Positions 35,276 through 44,167 of a stretch of 64,000 nucleotides of DNA are shown here, in pieces (within the stretch, counting starts at the first letter, position 1; the number at the start of each line of letters is the position of its first letter). A program made the translations under genes and the position numbers. The stretch spans positions 1,176,501-1,240,500 of the forward strand of contig NZ_CP080414.1 of assembly GCF_019457615.1 (NCBI RefSeq), read 5' to 3'. This stretch comes from Shewanella zhangzhouensis. GTDB lineage: Bacteria; Pseudomonadota; Gammaproteobacteria; Enterobacterales; Shewanellaceae. The notes under the pieces were generated by a model. It did not search any database and was not told the DNA's origin. It saw only the letters and a list, made by a program, of their open reading frames with translations.

Positions 35276-36181
35276 ATGGAGCTAAAACTCAGAACATTGT
35301 TGGTGTCGGTCCTGATTGGGGCAAGTATGATGTCTGGCGGCTGTGCGTCGACCAGTGGCAACACCTCGCTCAATGATGCAGATGGTCGCTTGGTTGTGGC
35401 GCCATTATTGCCGGACTACAAGCATGAAGTCAGCCTGGCACGGCTTAACGAAGTGCTTGCCACCATGGACCTCAACGAAGAGCAATTGGCGCGGGTCTAT
35501 TACGAGCGCGGTGTGCTTTACGACACCCTGGGGCTGAGATTGATGGCGCGACTCGATTTCCATCAAGCGCTGAAAATCCTGCCCAATATCGCCGATGCTT
35601 ATAATTTTCTGGGCATTTATTACACCCAGGAAGGCGATTTCGATAACGCTTACGAAGCCTTTGATGCGGTCCTCGAGCTTGAACCCAATTATGACTATGC
35701 CTATCTGAACCGTGGTATCGCCCTTTACTACGGTGAGCGCAGCGATTTGGCCGTCAGTGATATGGACATGTTCCTGAGACGCGACCCCTCCGATGGTTAT
35801 CGGGCGCTTTGGTATTATTTAATCGATACCAAGCTTGACCGGCAGAATGCACTGAAGAATCTGGCCGAGCACAGGCAGTTGCTGAAAGACGACTGGGCGG
35901 CCGCCATTGCCGATTTTTATCTGGGTAATGTGAGCAAAAAAGCCCTGTTTGAAAAGGCGAAACTTGGCCTTAATCATCCCCGTGAATACGCCGAACGGCT
36001 GTGTGAGGCTTACTTCTATGTTGCCAAGGCGGAAGAGTCGCTGGGCAACAAAGATGCTGCTGCCAACTACTTCCGTTTGGCGCTGGCCACCAACATCTAC
36101 GACTTTGTTGAGCACAGGTATGCCAGGGTCGAACTGGCCCGTATGGCAGAACAAGCTCAGGCAACAATCGACAAGCCTTAA
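35276..36181 (+). CDS. nlpI: Lipoprotein NlpI (TPR repeats)
   Basis: 301 residues from ATG 35276, chosen because it yields the lipoprotein signal MELKLRTLLVSVLIGASMMSGGC with lipobox SGGC and has AAAGGTGAG upstream; the open frame extends to 35153 without a signal. TPR units are visible: LARVYYERGVLYDTLGLRLMA, ADAYNFLGIYYTQEGDFDNA and YAYLNRGIALYYGERSD. Outer-membrane adaptor that in E. coli brings the Prc protease to the endopeptidase MepS. Position after pnp is conserved. Confidence 0.93.
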   Translation: MELKLRTLLVSVLIGASMMSGGCASTSGNTSLNDADGRLVVAPLLPDYKHEVSLARLNEVLATMDLNEEQLARVYYERGVLYDTLGLRLMARLDFHQALKILPNIADAYNFLGIYYTQEGDFDNAYEAFDAVLELEPNYDYAYLNRGIALYYGERSDLAVSDMDMFLRRDPSDGYRALWYYLIDTKLDRQNALKNLAEHRQLLKDDWAAAIADFYLGNVSKKALFEKAKLGLNHPREYAERLCEAYFYVAKAEESLGNKDAAANYFRLALATNIYDFVEHRYARVELARMAEQAQATIDKP

Positions 36182-36243
36182 GCGCTGTCGTTGTACTCAA
36201 GGCCAATTTAGGCGAAAATACCCCCCAATTTAGTGCCATTCGA

Positions 36244-36265
36244 GTCGCCGCCTTCGGGCGGCGAC
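36244..36265 (+). other. Very stable TTCG-capped hairpin upstream of prfC
   Basis: GTCGCCGCC (36244-36252), TTCG, GGCGGCGAC (36257-36265). A perfect 9-bp GC stem with a UUCG tetraloop, 22 bases before the prfC ATG, with no T run after it. Confidence 0.75.
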
Positions 36266-36287
36266 GCTACTTGAAAGAAAGCTATCC

Positions 36288-37874
36288 ATGTCAAATACAT
36301 TGCTTGCCGAAGTGGCTTCACGCCGCACCTTCGCCATTATTTCTCACCCGGACGCCGGTAAAACCACCATTACCGAAAAGGTGCTGTTGCACGGCCGCGC
36401 TATCCAAAGCGCCGGTACTGTAAAGGGGCGGGGCAGCGGTCAGCATGCCAAGTCTGACTGGATGGAGATGGAAAAAGAGCGTGGTATTTCGGTTACCACC
36501 TCTGTGATGCAGTTTCCATACAACAGCTGTCTGGTGAACCTGCTCGATACTCCCGGTCACGAAGACTTCTCGGAAGATACCTACCGCACCCTCACGGCGG
36601 TGGATTCCTGTTTGATGGTGATTGACGCCGCAAAGGGTGTAGAAGACCGTACCCGTAAGCTGATGGAAGTCACCCGTCTGCGTGATACTCCCATTGTGAC
36701 CTTTATGAACAAGCTCGACCGTGACATTCGCGATCCCATGGAGCTGCTCGACGAGGTGGAGACAGAGCTTAACATCCTCTGCGCTCCCATCACCTGGCCC
36801 ATTGGCTGCGGTAAGCTTTTCAAGGGCGTTTATCACCTGCATCGTGATGAAACCATCCTGTATCAGACAGGTCATGGCCATACCATTCAGGAACTGCGCA
36901 TTGTAAAAGGCCTGGATAATCCTGAGCTGGATGCTGCGGTCGGCAGTGACTTTGCCGAGCAGCTGCGTGAAGAGCTGGAGCTGGTACGCGGCGCCTCCAA
37001 CGAGTTCGACAAGGAATTGTTTTTGAGTGGTGAGCTGACACCCGTCTATTTCGGTACAGCTCTGGGGAACTTTGGTGTAGACCATATGCTCGATGGCCTG
37101 ACGCAGTGGGCACCTGCTCCTATGCCACGAGAGACCAGCGAGCGCACCGTGGAAGCGGGTGAAGACAAGTTCTCTGGCTTCGTGTTTAAAATTCAGGCCA
37201 ATATGGATCCCAAGCACCGTGACCGTATCGCCTTTATGCGTATAGTCTCGGGTAAGTACACCCAGGGCATGAAGATGAAGCACGTGCGCATCGGTAAAAC
37301 CGTGAACATCTCAGATGCCGTGACCTTTATGGCCGGTGACCGTGAGCGCGCCGAAGAAGCCTTTGCGGGCGATATTATCGGTCTGCATAACCACGGTACC
37401 ATCCAGATTGGTGATACCTTCACACAGGGTGAGGATCTCAAGTTCACTGGTATTCCCAACTTTGCACCTGAAATGTTCCGCCGTATTCGCCTGAAAGACC
37501 CTCTAAAGCAAAAGCAGCTGCTAAAGGGCCTGGTACAGCTTTCAGAAGAAGGTGCTGTGCAGGTGTTCCGCCCGCTGGACACCAACGATCTTATCGTGGG
37601 CGCTGTGGGCGTGCTGCAGTTTGAGGTGGTAGTTGCCCGCCTTAAGTCTGAATATAACGTTGAAGCCATCTATGAGGCGGTCAACGTGGCGACGGCACGT
37701 TGGGTCTATTGTGAAGATGGGCGTAAACTGGAAGAATTCAAACGTAAGTGTTCCACCAACCTGGCATTGGATGGTGGTGACAACCTCACTTACATTGCCC
37801 CCACCATGGTTAACCTGAATCTGTCGATGGAACGTTATCCCGACATTCAGTTTGCCAAGACCCGCGAGCATTAA
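36288..37874 (+). CDS. prfC: Peptide chain release factor 3
   Basis: 528 residues, RF3 size. GTPase motifs: G1 SHPDAGKTT, effector region with VKGRGSGQHAKSDWMEMEKERGISVTTS split around residues 45-70, G3 DTPGHEDFSEDT, G4 NKLDRD. The EF-G-like domains II and III follow, with GVLQFEVVVARLKSEYNVE near 440. It recycles RF1/RF2 from the ribosome after termination. Short weak ribosome site (GAAAG). Confidence 0.96.
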   Translation: MSNTLLAEVASRRTFAIISHPDAGKTTITEKVLLHGRAIQSAGTVKGRGSGQHAKSDWMEMEKERGISVTTSVMQFPYNSCLVNLLDTPGHEDFSEDTYRTLTAVDSCLMVIDAAKGVEDRTRKLMEVTRLRDTPIVTFMNKLDRDIRDPMELLDEVETELNILCAPITWPIGCGKLFKGVYHLHRDETILYQTGHGHTIQELRIVKGLDNPELDAAVGSDFAEQLREELELVRGASNEFDKELFLSGELTPVYFGTALGNFGVDHMLDGLTQWAPAPMPRETSERTVEAGEDKFSGFVFKIQANMDPKHRDRIAFMRIVSGKYTQGMKMKHVRIGKTVNISDAVTFMAGDRERAEEAFAGDIIGLHNHGTIQIGDTFTQGEDLKFTGIPNFAPEMFRRIRLKDPLKQKQLLKGLVQLSEEGAVQVFRPLDTNDLIVGAVGVLQFEVVVARLKSEYNVEAIYEAVNVATARWVYCEDGRKLEEFKRKCSTNLALDGGDNLTYIAPTMVNLNLSMERYPDIQFAKTREH

Positions 37875-37888
37875 TCGCGGAGCCAAAG

Positions 37889-37910
37889 GGCGGGGATACC
37901 CGCCTTTTTT
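37889..37910 (+). terminator. Intrinsic terminator after prfC
   Basis: GGCGGG, GATA loop, CCCGCC and six T. Confidence 0.85.
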
Positions 37911-37935
37911 ATTGCCTGTTGTACGGAGGTGAAGC

Positions 37936-38166
37936 ATGTTGTCCTGGATAAAGCTTGGTTGGAAAGCCTACACGGATTGGTGTGACCGCATGGGACTGAC
38001 ACCGGAAAATCGACGCTGCTGTGCCCCCAGGTTGGAAGAGCCCGAACTCGAGTCAAAGTGCTCAAGGCATACCGGGGCAGATCATTCAGGGATGCCCCAT
38101 GCAACGGTCGCATCTGACGAGCGCCTGACAACAAATTCCCCAGAGAGCGACAAACACAGACAATGA
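37936..38166 (+). CDS. Small cytoplasmic protein of unknown function (possibly DUF5363-like)
   Basis: 76 residues with a very good GGAGGTG ribosome site 5 bases before the ATG, so probably translated. The N-terminal half reads LSWIKLGWKAYTDWCDRMG followed by LTPENRRCC; I recall short gammaproteobacterial proteins with such a WCxxMGLTPENRR core, filed as DUF5363, sitting next to TatD-family genes, but the label is from memory. From about residue 35 the chain is charged, hydrophilic and low in hydrophobic residues, and may be a lineage-specific tail. It begins 61 bases after prfC, beyond its terminator, and ends 75 bases before the TatD gene. No signal peptide or membrane helix. Function unknown. 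Confidence 0.65.
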   Translation: MLSWIKLGWKAYTDWCDRMGLTPENRRCCAPRLEEPELESKCSRHTGADHSGMPHATVASDERLTTNSPESDKHRQ

Positions 38167-38241
38167 GGCTCGATGGGCTGATTTAGTGCATTTATCCTGA
38201 ATACAAGCAACTCTTCATCATGAGTATCGGAGGAAAAACCT

Positions 38242-39024
38242 TTGTCGGCATCCCTGAGGCTCATTGACAGCCATGCACATCTGGATTTTCCTGAGTTTGA
38301 CCCCGACCGAGACGCAGTGTTTGCGGCCATGGCAAAGGCTAACATCTCGACCTGCATTATTCCCGGCGTTTCTCCTGCCCATTGGGACAGGCAGCTTCAG
38401 GTTGCCCACCAATATGCCTGTCCCTATGGGCTGGGTCTGCATCCCTGGTATGTGGACGCCAATTGGCAGAGTGCCATAGATGATTTATCCGAACGATTGG
38501 ACAGCCACCGCAGTGATAAGAAGTTGGTTGCTGTGGGGGAATGTGGTCTGGATAGGATCCGGGATGGGAACTGGCACTGGCAGCAGCAGGCGTTAGAAGC
38601 CCAGTTGTTGCTTGCCGGCAAACATCAATTGCCGGTTATTCTTCACAGTGTTAAATCCCACGAACCCCTGATTTCCCTGCTTTCCAGTCATTCGTTACCC
38701 CGCCGAGGGGTGATACATGGTTTTTATGGCAGCGTTGAAGTAGCCAAGCGCTATATTGAGCTGGGATATCGTTTGGGTATCGGCGGCTTGTTATTGAATG
38801 ATGATGCGAAAAAGCTGCATAAAGTTATTGAGACATTACCGATAGAAAGTTTCATTTGCGAGACAGATTCGCCTGCAATGGCACCCAAAAGTGCTAGAGG
38901 AAGTCGTAATTCCCCCCTCTTAATTGGTCAAATTGTCACCAAAATGGCCCATTTGCAAAAAAAATCCAATGTTCTAATATCAGAACGACTGTTAAGCAAT
39001 GTGGCGCAACTGTTTGAGCTATAG
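38242..39024 (+). CDS. yjjV: TatD-family metal-dependent hydrolase (YjjV-like)
   Basis: 260 residues from TTG 38242, which has GGAGG 8 bases upstream; no in-frame ATG lies near. TatD metal motifs: DSHAHLDF at the N-terminus, GLHPWYVDA, VGECGLDRI, ILHSVKSHEP, HGFYGSVEVAKRYIELGY, and CETDSPAM near the C-terminus. TatD proteins are magnesium-dependent DNases or related phosphohydrolases; the YjjV branch has no firm physiological role. Length is typical. AT content rises toward the 3' end. Confidence 0.88.
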   Translation: MSASLRLIDSHAHLDFPEFDPDRDAVFAAMAKANISTCIIPGVSPAHWDRQLQVAHQYACPYGLGLHPWYVDANWQSAIDDLSERLDSHRSDKKLVAVGECGLDRIRDGNWHWQQQALEAQLLLAGKHQLPVILHSVKSHEPLISLLSSHSLPRRGVIHGFYGSVEVAKRYIELGYRLGIGGLLLNDDAKKLHKVIETLPIESFICETDSPAMAPKSARGSRNSPLLIGQIVTKMAHLQKKSNVLISERLLSNVAQLFEL

Positions 39025-39200
39025 GTTTTTTCACTTAAACAGGTGTTTGTCGCAATGTTTGTTGTTGCTAAGCAGTTGAAATTTAAGTTCAAAAATTTGA
39101 TCAAAACGACGATTTTCAGCAAGGGCTAAGGTATAATCTTGCTCGGAAATAGGTTGGTTAACAACATAACTAAAAAGTGTTAACAAAAGGGTGATGGTTA

Positions 39201-40460
39201 ATGAGTATATTAATGAGCTTGGTAGGCGTTGCAGTCCTACTTGGAATAGGTTTCCTCCTTTCCAATAACAAAAAGGCGATCAGTGTACGTGCCGTTGGCG
39301 GTGCGCTGGCTATTCAGGCTGCCTTCGGTGGCTTCGTTCTGTATGTACCTTGGGGTAAAGATATCCTTAAGGGTGCTTCAGACTACGTTTCAAAAGTGAT
39401 CGGATTTGGTCAGCAAGGTATCAACTTCCTGTTCGGTGATCTGGCTCAGTTCAAAGTTGGCTTCATTTTCGCCATCAACGTACTGCCAGTTATCATTTTC
39501 TTCTCTTCTCTGATTGCCGTACTGTACTACCTGGGCATCATGCAGTGGGTTATCCGTATCATCGGTGGCGCTCTGCAAAAAGCCCTGGGCACCAGCCGTA
39601 CCGAGTCTATGTCTGCTACTGCGAACATCTTCGTAGGTCAGACTGAAGCACCTCTGGTAGTGCGTCCATTCATCCCAACCATGACTCAGTCTGAACTGTT
39701 CGCCATCATGGTGGGCGGTCTGGCTTCTATCGCGGGTTCTGTTCTGGCTGGTTACGCTTCTATGGGCGTTAAGATTGAGTATCTGGTAGCTGCGTCATTC
39801 ATGGCTGCTCCAGGTGGTCTGTTGATGGCCAAGCTGATGCACCCAGAAACTGAAAGCGCCAAGAACGAAATGGATGAGCTGCCAGAAGATCCTGACAAGC
39901 CAGCCAACGTTCTGGACGCTGCCGCTGCCGGTGCTTCTTCTGGTATGCACCTGGCCCTGAACGTAGGCGCGATGCTGATTGCTTTCGTGGGTCTGATTGC
40001 CATGATCAACGGTATCATCGGTGGTGTAGGTGGCTGGTTCGGTGTTGAAGGTCTGACCCTCGAGCTGATCCTCGGTTACATCTTCATGCCACTGGCATTC
40101 CTTATCGGTGTTCCATGGAACGAAGCCCTGGTTGCCGGTTCTTTCATCGGTCAGAAGATCGTTGTGAACGAATTCGTAGCCTACCTGAACTTTGCTCCTT
40201 ACCTGAAGGACATCGCTGACGGCGGTATGCTGGTTGCAGAAACCGGCGCTGCCATGACCGACCGTACCAAAGCGATTATCTCTTTCGCTCTGTGTGGATT
40301 CGCTAACCTGTCTTCTATCGCCATTCTGCTGGGTGGTCTGGGTGCCATGGCGCCTAACCGTCGCCACGATCTGGCTAAGCTGGGTATCCGTGCTGTTATC
40401 GCCGGCTCTCTGGCTAACCTGATGAGTGCGACTCTCGCAGGTCTGTTCCTGGCGATTTAA
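39201..40460 (+). CDS. nupC: Concentrative nucleoside transporter, NupC family
   Basis: 419 residues with the CNT architecture: N-terminal helices, a central gate domain with GQTEAPLVVRPFIPTMTQSELF (written here in two parts: GQTEAPLVV and RPFIPTMTQSELF), then FMAAPGGLLMAKLM, NVGAMLIAFVGLIAMING, PWNEALVAGSFIG and KIVVNEFVAY. The last two contain the conserved nucleoside-binding Glu and Asn. Sodium- or proton-coupled uptake at the inner membrane. Codon use is strongly biased (CTG, GGT, GTT), implying high expression. A TATAAT at 39132-39137 could be its -10. Heads the nucleoside block with the porin and deo genes. Confidence 0.93.
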   Translation: MSILMSLVGVAVLLGIGFLLSNNKKAISVRAVGGALAIQAAFGGFVLYVPWGKDILKGASDYVSKVIGFGQQGINFLFGDLAQFKVGFIFAINVLPVIIFFSSLIAVLYYLGIMQWVIRIIGGALQKALGTSRTESMSATANIFVGQTEAPLVVRPFIPTMTQSELFAIMVGGLASIAGSVLAGYASMGVKIEYLVAASFMAAPGGLLMAKLMHPETESAKNEMDELPEDPDKPANVLDAAAAGASSGMHLALNVGAMLIAFVGLIAMINGIIGGVGGWFGVEGLTLELILGYIFMPLAFLIGVPWNEALVAGSFIGQKIVVNEFVAYLNFAPYLKDIADGGMLVAETGAAMTDRTKAIISFALCGFANLSSIAILLGGLGAMAPNRRHDLAKLGIRAVIAGSLANLMSATLAGLFLAI

Positions 40461-40662
40461 TCGCGCAGAGGGGCCCTGATTTCGGGGCTCCTGTTAATAC
40501 AACCATTTTCCAACGAATCGTCTGAAACTTATCCATCACTGAGACAATCGGCGATGGGGCTTAATGTAAACCAATTGTAAAAATGGTTAATTGAGCTAAG
40601 GGGTCGTTTCACGACGTTGTTCACAAATAAGAATTTAATGTTCGTGTTTTCTGCCGCCAATA

Positions 40663-40690
40663 TTGTGCTTTCGCACGGGCAAGGTAGAAT
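40663..40690 (+). promoter_or_regulatory. Possible promoter of the Tsx/OmpK-type gene
   Basis: TTGTGC (40663-40668), 16-bp spacer, TAGAAT (40685-40690), 58 bases before the start. The remainder of 40461-40748 shows a G/C-rich imperfect hairpin (40466-40492) without T run and nothing else clear. Confidence 0.45.
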
Positions 40691-40748
40691 ACACGGGCAA
40701 AATAAAAACGCTGCCTCGAGCAGCAAACCTAGATAAATGGGGTTGATG

Positions 40749-41558
40749 ATGAAAAACGTTAAAATGATGGCTGTTGCCGCCGCTACTTTTGCTGCTCTGT
40801 CTACCGGTGCTGCTCAAGCTGAACAGTTCTACGGCTTCTCTAACATGTCCGTGAACTACCTGGACTGGACCGCTAAAGCAGAAGATCGTTCTAACAACGG
40901 TTACGGTGGCGCCAAAGAAGATTTCGTATACCTCGAAATCGAAGGCGGTGCTGGTTACTCTTGGGGTGACGTATACGGCTTCGTCGATCTGGAAAACCCA
41001 GAAAACATCAACAAGAGCGAGCGTGACTTCAGCGGTAACCCAGTTACTGACTCTTTCCGTATCGCTGCCAAAGGTTCTATCGCTGCCAACATCGGTAGCA
41101 GCAACTGGAACGTTTACTCTCACCTGTACAGCCTGACTGTTGCCGGCGAAGGTTTCTTCGACCAGAACCTGGTTGTGGGTGTGAGCTACGACGTATTCAC
41201 TGATTCAGGTTTCTGGATCAAGCCATTCCTGGGCGTACACTACGAGAACCAAACCTTCGCTGGTTCAGGCTTCAACGGCTACATGGCTGGTTGGGTTCTG
41301 GGTTACAACTTCGAACTGGGTGGCCAGAAGTTCATGGTTACCAACTGGCACGAAACTGAATTCGCCCGTGAAGACCAGTTCCGTGGCAACGGTACTCAGT
41401 ACACTCTGAAGTCTACCGGTCAGAACGGTGCAGTATCTCTGTGGTGGAACGCCACTCAAGAGCTGACCTTCGGTCTGCAGTATCGCTATGCTGATCACAA
41501 GCTGGGCACTGCTGCTTACCACGATGCGGCTATCTTCACTGCCAAGTACAACTTCTAA
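40749..41558 (+). CDS. Nucleoside-specific outer-membrane channel, Tsx/OmpK family
   Basis: 269 residues from ATG 40749 (MKNVKMMAVAAATFAALSTGAAQA signal peptide); ATGs at 40737 and 40746 are alternatives. The mature protein begins EQFYGFSNMSVNYLDWT and ends AIFTAKYNF, with the terminal Phe of outer-membrane barrels. Repeated aromatic beta strands fit a 12-strand Tsx/OmpK barrel. The gene lies between nupC and deoC, so nucleoside passage across the outer membrane is the likely role. Very biased codon use suggests an abundant protein. OmpK of Vibrio is a phage receptor of the same family. Confidence 0.85.
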   Translation: MKNVKMMAVAAATFAALSTGAAQAEQFYGFSNMSVNYLDWTAKAEDRSNNGYGGAKEDFVYLEIEGGAGYSWGDVYGFVDLENPENINKSERDFSGNPVTDSFRIAAKGSIAANIGSSNWNVYSHLYSLTVAGEGFFDQNLVVGVSYDVFTDSGFWIKPFLGVHYENQTFAGSGFNGYMAGWVLGYNFELGGQKFMVTNWHETEFAREDQFRGNGTQYTLKSTGQNGAVSLWWNATQELTFGLQYRYADHKLGTAAYHDAAIFTAKYNF

Positions 41559-41567
41559 TTGTACTGT

Positions 41568-41590
41568 GGAGCCGTGCGTTGCACGGCTCC
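41568..41590 (+). other. Perfect 10-bp hairpin after the Tsx/OmpK-type gene
   Basis: GGAGCCGTGC, GTT loop, GCACGGCTCC. It lacks a T run, so it may stabilise the mRNA 3' end or act with Rho. Confidence 0.6.
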
Positions 41591-41692
41591 ATGCTTAATG
41601 CTTAGGTCTTAATCTTTACTCAAGCATGGTTTTATCCCAAAGAGCATGTTTAAGTAAGGTTTGTGAGCTCTCGCGTTAAAAGGGATTTTTCG

Positions 41693-41725
41693 CGGAAAGC
41701 AGAAACTCGCTGTTTCCCCTTTCCG
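41693..41725 (+). other. Two-tier hairpin upstream of deoC
   Basis: CGGAAAG (41693-41699) pairs with CTTTCCG (41719-41725) and inside it GAAAC pairs with GTTTC around TCGCT, with a 2x2 internal loop. Located in the 345-base gap before deoC. An imperfect palindrome ATGTC..GACAT lies at 41780-41794. Confidence 0.5.
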
Positions 41726-41903
41726 GTCTTCAAGGATTCAAGTCGTGGTAAACATTATCGACACTGAATACCTGTAGCTATGTCGTCATGACATCTGGCA
41801 TCGCCTGAAGGCCCGGCCATAATTATTCCAACAACCTGCCACCTCACGGCGTTGCCCAGGACTAGATTTCTGTTTCATTTGAATTACGTCTCGGAGAACA
41901 ACT

Positions 41904-42677
41904 ATGAGCGATCTTAAAAAAGCAGCCCAGCGTGCCATTGAGTTGATGGACCTCACTACGCTGAACGACGATGATACAGCCGAAAAAGTGATTGAGCTTT
42001 GCAAAAAAGCCGTTACTCCAGCCGGTCATACCGCCGCTATCTGCATCTATCCCCGTTTTATTCCCATCGCCCGCAAGACGCTGATTGAACTTGATGCTGA
42101 AGATATCCAAATCGCCACTGTGACCAACTTCCCTCACGGTAACGACGATATCGCGATTGCTGTGCTCGAAACCCGTGCGGCCGTGGCTTACGGTGCTGAC
42201 GAAGTGGACGTGGTATTCCCATACCGCGCCCTGATGGAAGGCGATGAAACCGTGGGTTTCGAGCTGGTTAAAGCCTGTAAAGAAGCCTGTGGTGACGATG
42301 TGCTCCTTAAAGTCATCATCGAGTCCGGCGAGCTGAAAGATCCAGCCCTTATCCGTAAGGCCTCTGAAATTTCTATTGATGCAGGTGCTGATTTCATCAA
42401 GACCTCCACCGGTAAAGTACCAGTTAACGCCACTCTGGAAGCCGCCGAAATCATGCTGACAGTGATTGCCGAAAAGAACCGTGCTGTAGGCTTCAAGCCT
42501 GCCGGTGGTGTGCGTGATGCCGCTGCGGCAGCCGAGTTCCTTGGCACTGCGGCTCGCATCCTCGGTGAAGATTGGGTGACACCACGTACTTTCCGCTTCG
42601 GTGCTTCCAGCTTGCTTAGCAGCCTGCTGCACACCCTGGAGCTGGCAGAAGCACCAAAAGGCGCCCAGGGCTACTGA
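41904..42677 (+). CDS. deoC: Deoxyribose-phosphate aldolase
   Basis: 257 residues. The Schiff-base lysine is Lys171 in FIKTSTGKVPVNATLEA; the second catalytic lysine is in GFKPAGGVRDAA and the Asp in ADEVDVVFPYRAL. It splits deoxyribose 5-phosphate to acetaldehyde and glyceraldehyde 3-phosphate, which enters glycolysis through the product of tpiA in this window. CGGAG precedes the ATG. First gene of deoCABD. Confidence 0.96.
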   Translation: MSDLKKAAQRAIELMDLTTLNDDDTAEKVIELCKKAVTPAGHTAAICIYPRFIPIARKTLIELDAEDIQIATVTNFPHGNDDIAIAVLETRAAVAYGADEVDVVFPYRALMEGDETVGFELVKACKEACGDDVLLKVIIESGELKDPALIRKASEISIDAGADFIKTSTGKVPVNATLEAAEIMLTVIAEKNRAVGFKPAGGVRDAAAAAEFLGTAARILGEDWVTPRTFRFGASSLLSSLLHTLELAEAPKGAQGY

Positions 42678-42779
42678 GCCCGGGGTCTGATTTGTGATCC
42701 GCGTCGAAACGGTCAGCTTCATCTTTGGCTAATATGAGTCTGTAATATTTTTACAGTTTCGACGTTCCAGAGGACGAAT

Positions 42780-42807
42780 TGTCGGTAGAAACTGAAAGCT
42801 ACCGACA
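42780..42807 (+). other. Intercistronic hairpin between deoC and deoA
   Basis: TGTCGGTAG (42780-42788), ten-base loop, CTACCGACA (42799-42807); a perfect 9-bp stem 17 bases before the deoA ATG with no T run. Confidence 0.65.
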
Positions 42808-42824
42808 TTCTTGGAGACAGCAGT

Positions 42825-44156
42825 ATGTTTCTGGCACAAGAGATTATTCGCAAAAAGCGCAACGCAGAGGCTCTCAGCAAAGAAGAAATTCAATTCTTTG
42901 TGAAAGGGATTACCGACAACAGCGTATCCGAAGGACAGATTGCCGCGCTGGGTATGGCGGTATATTTCAACGACATGACCATGGACGAGCGTATAGCGCT
43001 GACCACGGCCATGCGTGATTCAGGTACCGTACTCAACTGGGATAGTCTGGGGTTGAACGGCCCTGTCATCGACAAGCACAGCACAGGCGGTGTCGGCGAT
43101 GTGATTTCGCTGATGCTTGGCCCCATGGCCGCAGCCTGTGGTGGTTATGTGCCCATGATTTCAGGTCGCGGGCTGGGTCATACCGGTGGCACACTGGATA
43201 AGTTTGACGCCATTCCCGGTTACCAAACGGAGCCCTCCAGCGAGCTGTTTCGCAAAGTGGTAAAAGAAGCCGGGGTTGCCATTATCGGCCAAACCGGCGA
43301 TCTGGTTCCTGCCGACAAGCGTTTCTATTCCATTCGCGACAACACGGCCACTGTCGAGTCTATCTCTCTTATCACTGCATCGATTCTGTCGAAGAAGCTG
43401 GCCGCTGGCCTGGATGCGCTGGCGATGGACGTGAAAGTAGGCAGCGGCGCCTTTATGCCTACTTACGAAGCCTCGTTGGAACTGGCGCGCTCTATTACCG
43501 CCGTGGCTAACGGTGCCGGCACCAAAACCACTGCGCTGCTCACCGACATGAATCAGGTGCTGGCCTCCTGCGCCGGTAACGCGCTGGAAGTGAAAGAAGC
43601 CGTGGATTTCCTGACCGGTAAATACCGTAATCCCCGCCTCTATGAAGTCACCATGGGCCTGTGCGCCGAGATGTTGGTGCTGGGTGGTCTGGCGGCCAAT
43701 GAAGCCGACGCCCGAGTCAAGCTCAACACAGTGCTGGATAACGGCCGCGCTGCCGAGATTTTCGGCAAGATGGTGTCTGGCCTGGGTGGTCCTGCAGATT
43801 TTGTTGAAAGTTACGATAAGTATCTGCCCAAGGCATCCATAGTACGCCCCGTGTACGCAGAACGTGACGGCTTTGCCTATAGTATGGTGACCCGTGAGCT
43901 GGGTCTTGCAGTGGTCACTCTGGGTGGTGGTCGTCGTAAGCCCGGTGATGCGCTGGATTACAGTGTGGGCTTGTCCAACGTGTGTGCCCTTGGCCAGTCG
44001 ATAAACAAAGACACGCCGCTTGCCGTAATCCATGCGCAGTCTGAGGCCGCTTTCGAAGAAGCCGCCAAGGCCGTTCGTGGGGCTATCACGGTCAGCGATA
44101 AGCAACCTGAAAAAACACCTGAGATCTATCAGTACGTCCGTGCTGAAGATCTGTAA
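42825..44156 (+). CDS. deoA: Thymidine phosphorylase
   Basis: 443 residues. The family signature is DKHSTGGVGDVISLMLGPM, with the substrate region SGRGLGHTGGTLDK and Lys of MDVKVGSGAFM. It phosphorolyses thymidine and deoxyuridine to base and deoxyribose 1-phosphate. GGAGA lies 10 bases before the ATG. Separated from deoC by 147 bases with a hairpin and 11 bases from deoB. Confidence 0.96.
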   Translation: MFLAQEIIRKKRNAEALSKEEIQFFVKGITDNSVSEGQIAALGMAVYFNDMTMDERIALTTAMRDSGTVLNWDSLGLNGPVIDKHSTGGVGDVISLMLGPMAAACGGYVPMISGRGLGHTGGTLDKFDAIPGYQTEPSSELFRKVVKEAGVAIIGQTGDLVPADKRFYSIRDNTATVESISLITASILSKKLAAGLDALAMDVKVGSGAFMPTYEASLELARSITAVANGAGTKTTALLTDMNQVLASCAGNALEVKEAVDFLTGKYRNPRLYEVTMGLCAEMLVLGGLAANEADARVKLNTVLDNGRAAEIFGKMVSGLGGPADFVESYDKYLPKASIVRPVYAERDGFAYSMVTRELGLAVVTLGGGRRKPGDALDYSVGLSNVCALGQSINKDTPLAVIHAQSEAAFEEAAKAVRGAITVSDKQPEKTPEIYQYVRAEDL

Positions 44157-44167
44157 GGGGAAGAGTT

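Noticed and set aside
39075..39115. CRP-like site before nupC
   Set aside because: TTTGATCAAA is symmetric but lacks the TGTGA/TCACA arms at proper spacing.
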